Origin: Amoebophrya sp. A120
Taxonomy: Eukaryota; Sar; Dinophyceae; Syndiniales; Amoebophryaceae
NCBI GenBank assembly: GCA_905178155.1
Contig: CAJINV010000001.1
Coordinates: 4,816,747 to 4,880,746, forward strand
DNA length: 64,000 bases
Direction of reading: 5' to 3'
Part shown: one piece after another, positions 34,801 to 44,950 of the stretch
How positions within the stretch are numbered: the first letter of the stretch is position 1
Layout of the letters: every line of letters starts with the position of its first letter
Notes under the pieces: model-generated
Database searches by the model: none
Seen by the model: only the letters and a program-made list of their open reading frames with translations
What the model was told of the DNA's origin: nothing
Made by a program: the position numbers and the translations under genes

Positions 34801-37225
34801 ATCCTCTGGACAAGGAGGCGGTGCGGCCGAACAGGGTGCTCGAAGCGATACTGCAAATGATATGGAAGTGGATCTAGGTGCACTAGATCATCACGAAGTA
34901 GAGGGTGGCCAGCATGTGCAGAACAGCCACGGAACGCCGGCAACAGGTAGCGTTGAAATAAAAGAGCCTGTGAAGACGGGCACCGCCAGTGCTCTACCTG
35001 TCGCGATCGAACCTACTGGTTCTCTAAACACAGCAGATGCACAACACCTGCCACTGAAAGTCCAGCTCGATCCGAACCATCTAGAAGGGCTGTGTATCGT
35101 TCGCGTGAATCCGGAAGTACAAGAGGATCTTCATGGAGAGAAAACCGATAGTCACGTTGGCGACGCCATCGTGATTCGACACGAGCTCTTCCCGCGCCCG
35201 TACACGGAAGTGCGGTTTCTGCAGACCGGCATCCAGACGCAAATCGACCCCAGAAGAATCACGGTCGTTGCAAACGGGGAGCTGTTTTTTCCTTTGGTAG
35301 AAGTGGAAAGAGACGTGGGATTCGACCAGACAGTGCGGTATCAGGCCTACTTGCTAAAACCAGTCGTGGTGAGCAACCTGACTCAGAACACAGAGGAGGT
35401 CCAGCACAACTCTAAGTCGTCTCCCACAGGACGATCTTCGACGTCCAAGAAGTTTTTGTCCAAAAAATCCGGGAGGTCTGAGAAAGAAGACCTCGGCACA
35501 GCACGCGCCGAGGGTATGCGTTTCAGATTTCTCGTGGCGGACAGCCACTTCACCACCAGTTTCTCTGAAGTCGACGCTCTGGACATCACCGTCTTGAAAG
35601 TGCCCATGGCAGTCGCCGGAAGTTCCTCGCCATCTCAAGCGAACAGAAATATAGCCACGACCACCGCGCAGGAGCTACAGCCGACTACAGGCGAAATAAA
35701 CACCGCCGCCACCACGGCACCGACCTCGTTGGCAAACTTTTTGATGCAACACCTACCGAAATTCGCCGTGAGCACCGAGTTCCGGGTCGTGCGGGTCCAT
35801 CGATTTTTTTCTGCGGAGCAACGGCAACCTATTGACGTCGAGGAACTCGTTGACGACACGATCAAATTCAGCAGCGCCTCGGTGGACGAATCCGGGAATA
35901 AAGAGTCCTGTAACGCGTGGATCAGCTCCCTGCAACTGTCCACGAACGCGGTGGCAAAGTGGTTTTTTCCGTTTTTCGACTTGGAGACGGTGAAGCTCCA
36001 CTACAAAACCGCGGGTATGGGGGCCAAGGGACCGACCGTGCGGGTGAAGTGCGCCACGGACGAGGAAAAGCACGCCGTGATGCGCATGAAGGCGGAATAC
36101 GAGGAGACGGAGCGAGTCGCGGCACAAATAGCAGAAAACCGGATCCATGAGCTCGCCGAGAACGTTTTGCAAGCGCTGCGCAGCATCGGGGTGCACCCGT
36201 TTTTGCAGCTTCCGCCGGAACTGGTCACCAGGCTGTACTACGGCGGTGATAGTACGACTACGATTTCAACTGCACAAGCAAGGCGTGCAATTCATCCGGA
36301 ACAATCAAAAGCGTTACCGCAGCAAGGCGCAATACGTCCGAGCGGGCCGACGCCGAGTGCAACTTCTATTCCTCGCAACCACGGTAATACAACTGGCGGA
36401 ATCAAAGGAAATAACGCTGGTGGTGCTTCATCTCCCAAGAACGGTACACGAAATGTTGATCCAAAAGCCTCCGAGCACCAGGTGTTCGGGATGGTGGGCC
36501 GCAAGAACGTAACGGGGGGGAGGGCAGCCCCAGCGCCAGAGGAGGACCCAGCGGAGCAAGACCTTGACGCCGTATCCAAACTTCTCTTCACCTTGGGTGG
36601 CCGCGCAACGAACGCGGCTTTAGTCAAGCGCCCCGATTTCTTGGCGAAGAGGCGAACCAGGCCCCACAATTCCCACGTCGGGCCGTTGTTTCTGCGTATG
36701 CTGCAGCTCGGGGACCTGGAGCGACAAGCGGCCGCAGGAACGGATGTCCGATTGCACCGCGATACCTACAGAAGTCAGCTGGGTACTGATAGATCACTTT
36801 CTGCTTGTCCTTGTTGTGTCAAGAAGAATGCTTTCGCTTTTATTAAAGGTAGCTCTACTTGTATTTCTCCTCGTCGTCGTCCTCGCGGCCTCTCCTAGTT
36901 TTTCATCGGGCCGTTCTGACGGAGAGTGAAAGAAACGCATTTATGAAGACCTGCTGAAAATCACACAACAGAGGATGTCTTCCGCGAGACAAAATACCCC
37001 CACATTCGCGACCGGATTCTACGGGAATTGGACTCGCACGAGCTCGGCGCGGACCCGGAGGCCGCCGCACCTGGCGCCGTTCAGATTGCGCACTGGGCGT
37101 TAAATTTTGCTATTAGCAACCTCTACCTCCTGGCCGCACAGGAAGAACACGAGTCCGCGCTCTTTCCGGTTGGTGTGTCCCATGCCATGGTCATCAACGG
37201 GGAGCCGGACGATTCCATGGGTTAG
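25806..37225 (+). CDS. Giant protein of unknown function, at least 2,981 residues (start unresolved)
   Basis: Exons: 25806-26358, 26651-27631, 27859-27979, 29485-31139, 31401-36782, 36972-37225 (TAG). They sum to 8,946 nt, exactly 2,982 codons with the stop, which supports the model. Three introns are introners (IE-F, IE-G and a 1.5-kb composite IE-F). Two are ordinary GT-AG: 31140-31400 (GGAG/GTAGAA to CCAACCAG, joining RKLANPGG to TIPNPRVSY) and 36783-36971. The first acceptor (CTCCTTCAG at 25805) is convincing but the true first exon is not. Ordered blocks include VLHFNQWSYKTFGFLLQKL, NNWHILNPFPHCGAHETQ and TFALFPSLANLVAMKLDL. They alternate with acidic and Ser-rich linkers. I recognise no domain. 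The ATG at 31382 lies within the intron and is not a start. Confidence 0.6.
26359..26645 (-). mobile_element. Introner IE-F, 287 bp, inverted
   Basis: Begins TATCGTATTTAAAAACGTCC and ends CGTTTTTACATAGGATA. Exact duplication GATGC (26354-26358, 26646-26650). The interior is reversed relative to the copies at 27980 and 57469. Removal joins TTLEM to HAGRMYT. Confidence 0.92.
27632..27853. mobile_element. Introner IE-G, 222 bp (only member)
   Basis: Begins TATGACAGTGCACAACTCCC and ends with the perfect inverse GTTGTGCACTGTCATA; the inverted repeats extend over about 35 bp. Exact duplication CAACA (27627-27631, 27854-27858). Removal joins KMRNI to DVQVAGF. Confidence 0.92.
27980..29479 (+). mobile_element. 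Introner IE-F, 1,500 bp, enlarged by a nested fold-back element
   Basis: Begins TATCCTGAGCAAAAACGTCC and ends CGTTTTTACATAGGATA. Flanks are GCGAT (27975-27979) and CCGAT (29480-29484), a duplication with one mismatch. Without the 1,205-bp nested element and its extra 8-bp duplication the introner would be about 287 bp, like the copy at 26359. Removal still restores the frame (EKAA to MGGAYLSG). Confidence 0.9.
28203..29407. mobile_element. Fold-back (long inverted repeat) element, 1,205 bp, nested in an introner
   Basis: Two nearly identical arms of about 484 bp (28203-28686 and 28924-29407, inverted) flank a loop of about 237 bp. It begins TATGAAGGGACAAAATACCC and ends with its inverse. It is flanked by an 8-bp direct duplication TGAGAAAT (28195-28202, 29408-29415). 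Arms contain repeated CCGATCTGCGAA words and the loop has degenerate GGATTTTTTCTCC-type repeats. There is no transposase. Mirror-image 115-codon frames in the two arms are a by-product of the palindrome. It is a non-autonomous DNA element; 8 bp is typical of hAT-like insertion, but the termini are not diagnostic. Confidence 0.9.
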
Positions 37226-38501
37226 AAAATTGCGCGTAATAGTAAGCAGAGAGACTGTAGTCATGACGAGATGTGATGGAATGGGAACCACATCATGCAA
37301 GTATCCACAAGTGTGAGGCGTAGTTCTGAGACACATACTTTCTCATGGTAGAAAGATATTTTTCCTGCTTGAGACCTTTTCCATTGATTCTGTTTGACAA
37401 AAGTGAGTCCAGATTTTTTCTCCTTTGCGATGTAGCGTGCGCGCCCATACGCATACGTAGTAGGAAGTTTTAGAGAATACAACAAAGATGACAATATGAT
37501 TGCGTACCACCTCCGCGAAGGGCAAGGGTGAAGATACATAGTGCCACCACGTCAAATTTTCCAATTGTCACTAATCTTTGACACAAGTTTGATGTCTCCT
37601 TATGGTGTGGCGTTGTATGCACTATTTTTTGAGGGAATACAGTAAATTCTACACGTTGCTTGCTTGCATTTTAGCACTTCGTACGTTCAATTTTGGAAAT
37701 GGTTAGATAAAAATGATGTAACTTTCTTGCTTTTCTTGGATCGAAGTAGCCAGGAAAGCTCTAAGCATCGGATTTTCAGCCAATGACAATGCTGAATTCC
37801 TCTTTCGTTTTTCTGTTGTGATCCCGGAAGATTCACATCTTGATTATTTCGACCTCGGATGGAAACACATTCAGTGAAAGGATGATTTGGTAGTAGTTTT
37901 GCATGGTAAAACAATGAATGAAAATAATTCTCAAGAGATGAACTTGTATGTAGGAAAATGCACTAGGGAATATAAATTGTCTTCCCGGAGAACACGACAA
38001 CGCCACGTCTAGAAAAAGCTAGCTTGCCAAACGGAAATACTGTACCTGCTGCGATTTGGTTCCGAGCAAAGCCATGATGTCGGCGATCGCCATGCGTCAT
38101 TCCCGGTCTTTTTCTTTTCGCCGGCTCGTTGCGAGAGGCGGTTCTCGAGAAGGGAACCAAGTAAGTATTTTTTTGCGTACTACTTGTTGGCCGCTTCGCT
38201 TTCGCATTCACATTTATTACGACGAGCAAAGGCGAACTTGTTTCACCGCGCTGACAAAAGTGCACGTCTGAGGGAAGCTTCAGAAGCGGAGAGGTCTGCA
38301 AATTTCAACGAGAGCTGCGCATAGCGAGAGTGTAGTCGCTTGAGCTCCCGCACTGGTACTCATGGGCGCCTAGGTAGTTGTAGTCCACCCTTGACAGCCT
38401 TAGACTATTCCGCAGCTTCCAGTCCAATGTGCGCGACACGGATTCAGGCGTCTGCGGGTAAGTGCATTTAGAACCTCTGAAGCACCAAAAGATCCTGCAT
38501 T
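37226..38501. other. Intergenic, no gene recognised
   Basis: About 1.3 kb of AT-rich sequence between two + strand genes. Short minus-strand frames lack any motif. No introner ends. Confidence 0.5.
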
Positions 38502-39907
38502 ATGGAGAGCCTGGACGACCTGCTCGGAGAAACCGCCACCTTGGGCGAGTCCCGGTCGCAAAACAAAAACCGCCGTCCGCGGCCGGAGGGAAATGACAAG
38601 GCCAAATCCGGGTGGGGCTTTGGGGACTCGTCAAGCGGCAGCACAAGAAAAATGGAGACGCCACGTAAGGATCATATCACGAACTATTGATTTAGATTTT
38701 TCACTTGGCCCATTGCTTGTATTTTTGATGATAAGGAGAAGGAGATGAAATAAAACAATATCATGCTCGTGCCACAACTATTTTTCGGGACGGAGTGTCG
38801 TTGCCCGCCTGCTTCTGCCCCCGCTTTTAGATCCTTTTTGTAGAAGTAGATATAAACGAGTTGAAATAACTTGATCGCCTCCGCAACCCTCGCAAAATTC
38901 TACCTGTCGCTCTGGGTTCTTGTTAAGCGGAACAAAAGTAATAGTAAAATCGTTCGCGGTTGCTGTAGTAGCTTCGGAAAAAAAATGACGTTTCTTTACT
39001 CTAGAAGTACCGTGAATCATGATGAGAAAAATTTAGACGTGTCTCCTTGCACCGAGGTTTGCTTTCGCGAAAGCTTTCCAGTGCGGATTCACTAAAAAAC
39101 TTCTCGATGCTGACACTTTGCCAGTAAGTTGTGAATCTTCAGCACTTCGATCAAGAAAATATATACACAAGACGTACCCGCCGACCATGACGGATCCAAG
39201 TATTGATTCTTGTAGTGCACATAGCGAGTACAATCGTTCTTGCAGTGGCGCCCCAAGTCGTCATGTCGAACATGGAAGTCCTCACTTCGTTGATCAGTGC
39301 TGACTTCGATAATTCTCCGTTGCAAAAATTCAGAAAGTTCTCAAAACAGAGCCTGCCACGGAGCAGATACGGCAGCACATTGACGATAAGGATGACGATG
39401 TTGGGGACGCGATCCCGGTGATCCCCGATTTGGAGGACGACCAAGATGAGGATCTTTCGAAGCAGGTGGCAGCGCCACCACCAACCAGCATGGACCAGGA
39501 TTTCAGGTCACTCCGCGAACTCGAGCCGGATAACGCAGAGAAAAAGCTCCTGGTAATGTCATGTACTATGCGTTGCACATCATTTTTGTCGGATTTACAC
39601 CCCCCTAGTCCTAGCGCCAGGACCCATCACGCACAAATAATAGATCTTTACAAAGATGAGAAAGAGAAGTACTTGTCCTGAAGATGCAACTTTCGCTAAT
39701 GTACCTGCACACATGATGCATCAACAGCAAACGGCTTCCGCGGGGCAACAGGGGATCGATCTGTCGAGCCTGATGAGCGTGATGAGTCCCTATCAGATGG
39801 TAACGGAATCTGACGACATCTGGGACTATAATTTGCTCTTCCAGGAGGTGGTGTCCCATGTCAACGAAGTCGCGGCCGCGAAAAAAGCGAATGAAGTAAA
39901 TTCATGA
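38502..39907 (+). CDS. IFT43: Intraflagellar transport protein 43
   Basis: IFT43 is a small subunit of the IFT-A complex, which supports retrograde transport in cilia and flagella. The C-terminal half matches well: AIPVIPDLEDDQDEDLSKQV then AAPP, then LRELE, GIDLSSLMSVMSP and DDIWDYNLLFQEVVSHV, the conserved order of the family. The proposed model is 38502-38664, 39338-39552 and 39728-39907 (TGA), 558 nt or 185 residues, close to the usual length of about 200. The first donor (CCAC/GTAAGG) is canonical and its acceptor ATTCAGAAAG keeps the phase. An extra small exon within the 673-nt intron cannot be excluded. The second intron 39553-39727 (CTG/GTAATG to CATCAACAG) is GT-AG. No introner is present. 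The gene implies a flagellated stage. Confidence 0.85.
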
Positions 39908-40671
39908 TGCTGACAAGTGGCAGCAGGAGGCTGCATATAAAGATAAACCGAATGAAAATGAATGCGCTTATGTGTGTGCCGCCCCTCTGGAAGCCGATTC
40001 CGTTTTCAACTGTTTTCGCTGCACGATGAATACGTGAAGAAAGCGTGATTTTGATTGTAGAATCCGACCGCTTTATACGCGAAACATGGGTGTTGTTCCC
40101 CACATGGGTGTTCGCATTGTACGGGAGACCACCCGATGTTGCTACACCAGAGTTTGTTCTCTACGGATCTCTGTCCTAGTTTTGGTAGTGCATCGATCGC
40201 CTTTGACGGGGTGATACATAGGAATCTTCAGGATCGGATTTTATTTGGAAGATCCCGATATAGTGGCCATTTAAGTGGAAGTGGGAGAGCTGTTTCTTCC
40301 TGATGGGATCTCTAATGCCATACAATAGAACTACATTGACGGCGCTTTGTGCGGTTGCATGTTTTTTTCTAGTCTACTACTCATACAAACAAGCGCTTTT
40401 CGTTTTGCATGTGTTTCCACTTTGTACAGGAGTATCCTGTTCCTGCTAGATAAGTTGCATTTTTGTTGTGACCATAACTGGTCTCTGGCCGGAATATTTT
40501 GCTCCGTGTAGCCAATTTCATTTTGTGAAGTAGTTGTGTCGGCCACTGAAGTAGATAATCTATTGATAAGATGGTTTTGAAGAGTATGTGACGTTTTGTT
40601 TCGACTTTCGAAACGGAGGGGTACTAGATCAGTTTTACGACCACTTGATTTCTGTTCTGTGTGCATACAAT
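39908..40671. other. Intergenic, no gene recognised
   Basis: AT-rich, no sustained frame and no introner ends. It presumably holds the IFT43 3' UTR and the promoter of the DnaJ gene. Confidence 0.5.
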
Positions 40672-43600
40672 ATGGATGTTGTTGCCGACGAGAACGGTTA
40701 CTGCTATAATCCGCAGAGGGTGTTGATGTTCCAAGAACGGAAAGAGGACGATGCCACGATGAATACGCCCTCTTGCTTGGGAACATCAGCAAAAATGCCG
40801 ACACAAGAACTACCCGCATCAAGATCAAAACAGAAAGGCCGAGCTCGTCCACACCGCAGTTCCTTCTTTGTTCGAACAACTTTTGCGACCCTTGCTGCGG
40901 CAGCGACCGCGACCGCCACTTCGTCGATATGTTTACTTCTTGGAGCTGCAACCACAGCCGCTGCCTATGCGGGAACAAATAGTTTGCAACCCGGTAATAC
41001 TAACATTTTCGCCAACGCCCGCAACCATTTCTGGCTGTATTCGGGCATTTTCTTGACCACCCAGGCGCAGTCCATCCGCGCGGCGAAGAAGAAGAGGCGG
41101 CCGTACTACGAGGTTCTGGATATCAGTGAAAACGCCTCCGTATGGATTGTAAAAATGTCTGGGTCTGGAAGGTTGGGACTTGTAGTGCTAGCTTTCCATA
41201 CCTAGAAAATCTGTATTGCATAACCAACAAAAGTCGCAGCCTCTTTTGTCATGCAAAAACGCAGCTTCTCATGCGGATTGCCTATGAGAAAGCGTTTTGG
41301 GAAGTTGTCATGCCGGACAGCATTCGGAAGTGTTTTCATCATGCACATTTTAGCATCACAAGTTTCCAGACCCAGACATTTTTACATTTGATACTCCGAC
41401 TCGGAAATCAAAAAGGCGTACCGGGAAAAATCGAAGGAGTACCATCCGGACAAGTGTCCCGAGGAAAAGTCCGCCGAGTGCCAGTCGAAGTTCATCGAGA
41501 TATCGCAGGCAAATGAAGTTTTGTTGGACGAGAAAAAGCGGAAACTCTACGACCAAGGGGGGGAGGAGGCTCTGAAGGAAAGTGGACAGGGCGAATTCGA
41601 CGCCGCCGCCATGTTTCGCCAGCACTTTGGACGAGAACCAAACGGAAAAGTCCACGTCAGAGTTATGCAGTTTCCGAATGGGCAGCAACAGTAAGTTAGT
41701 AAAGTACGTTGGTGATTTTCATTTTGCGTATCATCTCAGCAGCAAGTTGTAGTTTCGAAACGAAATTTGAAGGTATTTTGGTGGATGACACGAAGCAAAG
41801 TTGATGTCTTTTCAGGTTTCAATTCTTCGAGGAGCCGGAGGCAGGTCCAGAGGAAAATCTCTTCGATGAGAGCAAGGACCAAATCTACGAAGTAGCAGCG
41901 CATGGCGGCAGCACGGTGCTCACAGACCGAGACGAGCCATGGGCGGTATCAATGGATTGAAAATAATCGAGGAATGATGATCAAGTGTCGGACAACCACA
42001 CGCAGGAGCATTTGGTCTTCTCCTGGGTGGCTCGTCTATTGAAGATTTGATATACAACTTCGCCTTTCTATACGGTTTTGCCATGCTAAATTATCGATCT
42101 TCCCCTCCTCAGGTATTTTTCTACTCCCCGAAGTGCATCAAGAAGGAGTGCCGTGACAAGGCCAAGGAGTACAAGGCGGTTGCGAAGGTTTTCGGTTCCT
42201 TCACCAAAATAGCGGCGGTGAACTGCTTCAAGAACCAGCTATCAAATGTAAAAATGTCTGGGTCTGGAAGATTACGAGATTTGTCATGCATGTTTCGGAT
42301 CACGCATATGGCGTCTGATGCAGGCAAAAGCATCACAGGTTTTCAGCACGCCTTATGATGCCTGTCCCGCATGAGAAACTTCCTACTTGCGGACCAAGAA
42401 ATGGACAGCTTTTGGCGCTCATGCAACACAAGTTTCTGCGGATTCCAGAGTTTGCATCACAAGTTCCAACTCTTCCAGACCCAGACACTTTTGCATTTGA
42501 TACCAGCAGCTGTGCGTTCATTTCGGGATCACCCAGAACGGGAAAACAGAGCCCGAACTCCGCTGGCTTCCGGAGCAGAAGAACTCGGGAACCGAGCCGT
42601 ATGAGGGCGAGTTCAGCAGCAAGATGATCCAGAACTGGATGAGCAAAAACATACCCAACCACGCCGCAGAGTTGGTCACCAAGCGGAACCTGCGGGAGTT
42701 CGTCGACAAGGCCGTGGAAAAAAACCGCCCGCCTATAGTTCTCTTCACGGACAAGAAGGAAGTATTTTTGAACATATTCAGCGAGTGCTGTCACGTTGAT
42801 GCTGCAATGTGCTTCTTTATCACCAAGAACAAATAATTTGGATGTGCGTTCTTGCCGACAAAGTCAAAATGCAAGAGTCATGAACCACAGCCAAGTTTTT
42901 GGACCAGACCTCATGCACGAGGACCCCCCTCAGTGTCAGTGCGTCGGCTGCGGTTCAACTGATACTCTGTATCCCATGCTCATGATGCATAATCTCAGGT
43001 ACCCGTGATTTGGCGGGCGGTATCGCGGGAATTTCAAAACCGGGCAGAGATCGGCGTGGTGCTGCGATGCGACAAACAGGGCTTGTTCAAAAACGAGATC
43101 CAGCAGCACTTTGGCGTCGACCTGAATCGCATACCGTCCGTATTACAGTGAAAAATGCCCCCAGCCCCAGCGTTGCAAAAATTTGTGATGCGAAGTTTCC
43201 AAATGAAAACTTTTTGTCATGCATGAAAGGAGTATGAATCTTTCTGATGCAGAGTCTAGGCGTGTATCGCATCGCTTGCATGACAAGCGCCGCTGTTGCT
43301 GGGGTCTTTTGCAGTACAAATTTTTGCTACTCACGATTGGAAACCTGTGATGCTGATAGATGCAAGAGGGCGAATGTTTCATTTGGAAAGGTTTGCAATA
43401 CAAATGCTCCCAAGTTCGGGGTTGGGGCGTTTTTCATTGTAATAGTTCGTTGCCGTTCTGGACAACAAGCTGAAACTTTCCGAATTTTACAACGGCAAGG
43501 AATTTACCAAAGACAAGCTCGCCCTTTGGTCGCAGAAACACATTGCGGTCTTCCGCAAAGCGGGGCCGCAGGGAAGTTTCAAGCAGCTTGACGGCGAAGA

Positions 43601-44111
43601 CTGCGTGGACAAGAGCGACTCGAACTTCTGTCTGCTTTGGCTGCGCTACGGAAAGGACCACAGTGAGGCGATCACGGCCGCAATGCAGGAGCTGGCAGAT
43701 TCGTATTTTTTTGCCGCTACTTTTCTTGATGAGATCATCGTCCGTCCGCTTGTTGAACTTGGAAATTTTGCAATTGATGTCAACGTTGTCCCCTATATGC
43801 CAAAGCAAAAACTCTACAGATACAAAACGGACCCTGTGAAGCTTCGATGGGTGGCCGCAGCGCAAAACCCCGGAATCGCTGAGGCCTTCGGGCTTAAAGC
43901 CCCGCCAGCGAACGGACTTGCTTTTGTGCTCTACCGCCCAAAGCGAGACAAGTTCAAGGTTTTCGATTCCGCGCAGGTGGAGATAGCCGGACTGCAGGCT
44001 CGTCTAAAGGAATTCGTGGATACGGCTGCCTTCGAGGGTGCGCAGCTCCCAGATAGGATACACAAACCGCTTACTGCAGCAAAAATTAGCTCCAGCAGGG
44101 AGGAACTGTAG
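40672..44111 (+). CDS. DnaJ (HSP40) and thioredoxin-like domain protein, DNAJC10/DNAJC16-like
   Basis: Probable ER or membrane-associated co-chaperone. ATG 40672 is the first in frame; 40759 and 40795 are alternatives. A hydrophobic Ala-rich segment precedes the J domain. J domain: [16 protein letters not shown] joins across an introner to [20 protein letters not shown], with the HPD motif that stimulates Hsp70. A thioredoxin-fold region follows ([20 protein letters not shown]), then further thioredoxin-like segments ([19 protein letters not shown]). The usual CxxC is absent; there is Cys-x4-Cys. Exons: to 41140, 41399-41690, 41816-41945, 42113-42239, 42508-42761, 42999-43140, 43450-43702, 43820-44111 (TAG). 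Four introns are GT-AG and three are introners. The intron 43703-43819 (117 nt, in frame, no stop) is inferred because joining gives [16 protein letters not shown]. From ATG 40759 the total is 1,872 nt, or 623 residues. Confidence 0.8.
41141..41393 (+). mobile_element. Introner IE-A, 253 bp, inside the J domain
   Basis: Begins TATGGATTGTAAAAATGTCT (diverged first bases) and ends ACATTTGATA. Exact duplication CTCCG (41136-41140, 41394-41398). It splits helices I and II of the J domain. Confidence 0.93.
42240..42502 (+). mobile_element. Introner IE-A, 263 bp
   Basis: Begins TATCAAATGTAAAAATGTCT and ends GCATTTGATA. Exact duplication CCAGC (42235-42239, 42503-42507). Removal joins VNCFKNQ to QLCVHFG. 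The interior resembles the copies at 60610 and 61563, forming a subfamily. Confidence 0.92.
43141..43444 (+). mobile_element. Introner IE-C, 304 bp
   Basis: Begins TATTACAGTGAAAAATGCCC and ends TTTTTCATTGTAATA. Flanks GTCCG (43136-43140) and GTTCG (43445-43449), one mismatch. Removal joins LNRIPS to VAVLDNK. Confidence 0.91.
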
Positions 44112-44950
44112 GAAAGGTTTTGTGGTTTTTTTTCTTGTTCCTAGTACACCGTCCTGTGATCCGGTTGGATTGGAGCTTGTCTCGGTGTGCGCGGGGTAGA
44201 GAGGCTGTTTTTCTGCGTACATCTATCATTTTTACATTTCCAAGGCCACCTACATGCGTTCACTAGCGACAAAACCACGACTGACGCGACGAGGACTACT
44301 GATTTTAAGTAGTATGACCATCGCCCCCTCGTATCCCGAGGCAATAACCCTTCAAAACGATGGCTTGGATGAATCGCGACAGCTGTCATTTTGTAGAAGA
44401 AAAAGCCTCTTGTTCTGTTTTTCCGCATGTGTTCCGAGAAGGAAGTGGCAAATAACAATAAGTAGGGACATACCTTGTTGGAGCGGACGATCCCTCTCGC
44501 CACTGATCAAAAGAATCTGCAGATCACGAAACGAACTTTTTTTTCGTTTCTCACACACACATGAGGCTGCCACTGCAAAACGACATACAGATAGCGTCAA
44601 AAATGATACTTCAAATCATGCCCCAATTTTGTCAGCGTTTCACAAGAAAGAGGACGTCTTTCAAGTTTTGTCAACATTTTAGTCTTCAAATGTGACTCAA
44701 TCTCGACGTGTATGATGGGCGAGGGCAACTACCGAAACCGAATACAAATTAAAAACCAACGTGCGTGCGTTTCTGCCTGCGCATCGATACTACATTCACG
44801 TGTGTCTCGTTTCGAATAGAGCTACTGTTTCAACAAAAGGAAAAAAGACCAAGTTTCAACACGCGTGCGGAAGTTTCGCTTTCAGCTTCTTCAAGGTATA
44901 ATAGCGAAGTTCAACACAAAAAGTGAGTTGAAAAAAGATAATTTTCGAGA
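44112..44950. other. Intergenic, no gene recognised
   Basis: About 0.84 kb without a convincing frame and without introner ends. A short hydrophilic frame at 44254-44682 has no motif and was not called. Confidence 0.45.

Noticed and set aside
43703-43819. Uninterrupted reading through 43703-43819 as coding
   Set aside because: The frame is open, but the segment starts GTATTT, ends CTCTACAG, is T-rich, and its removal gives a better thioredoxin-like continuation. Kept as an inferred intron with moderate confidence.
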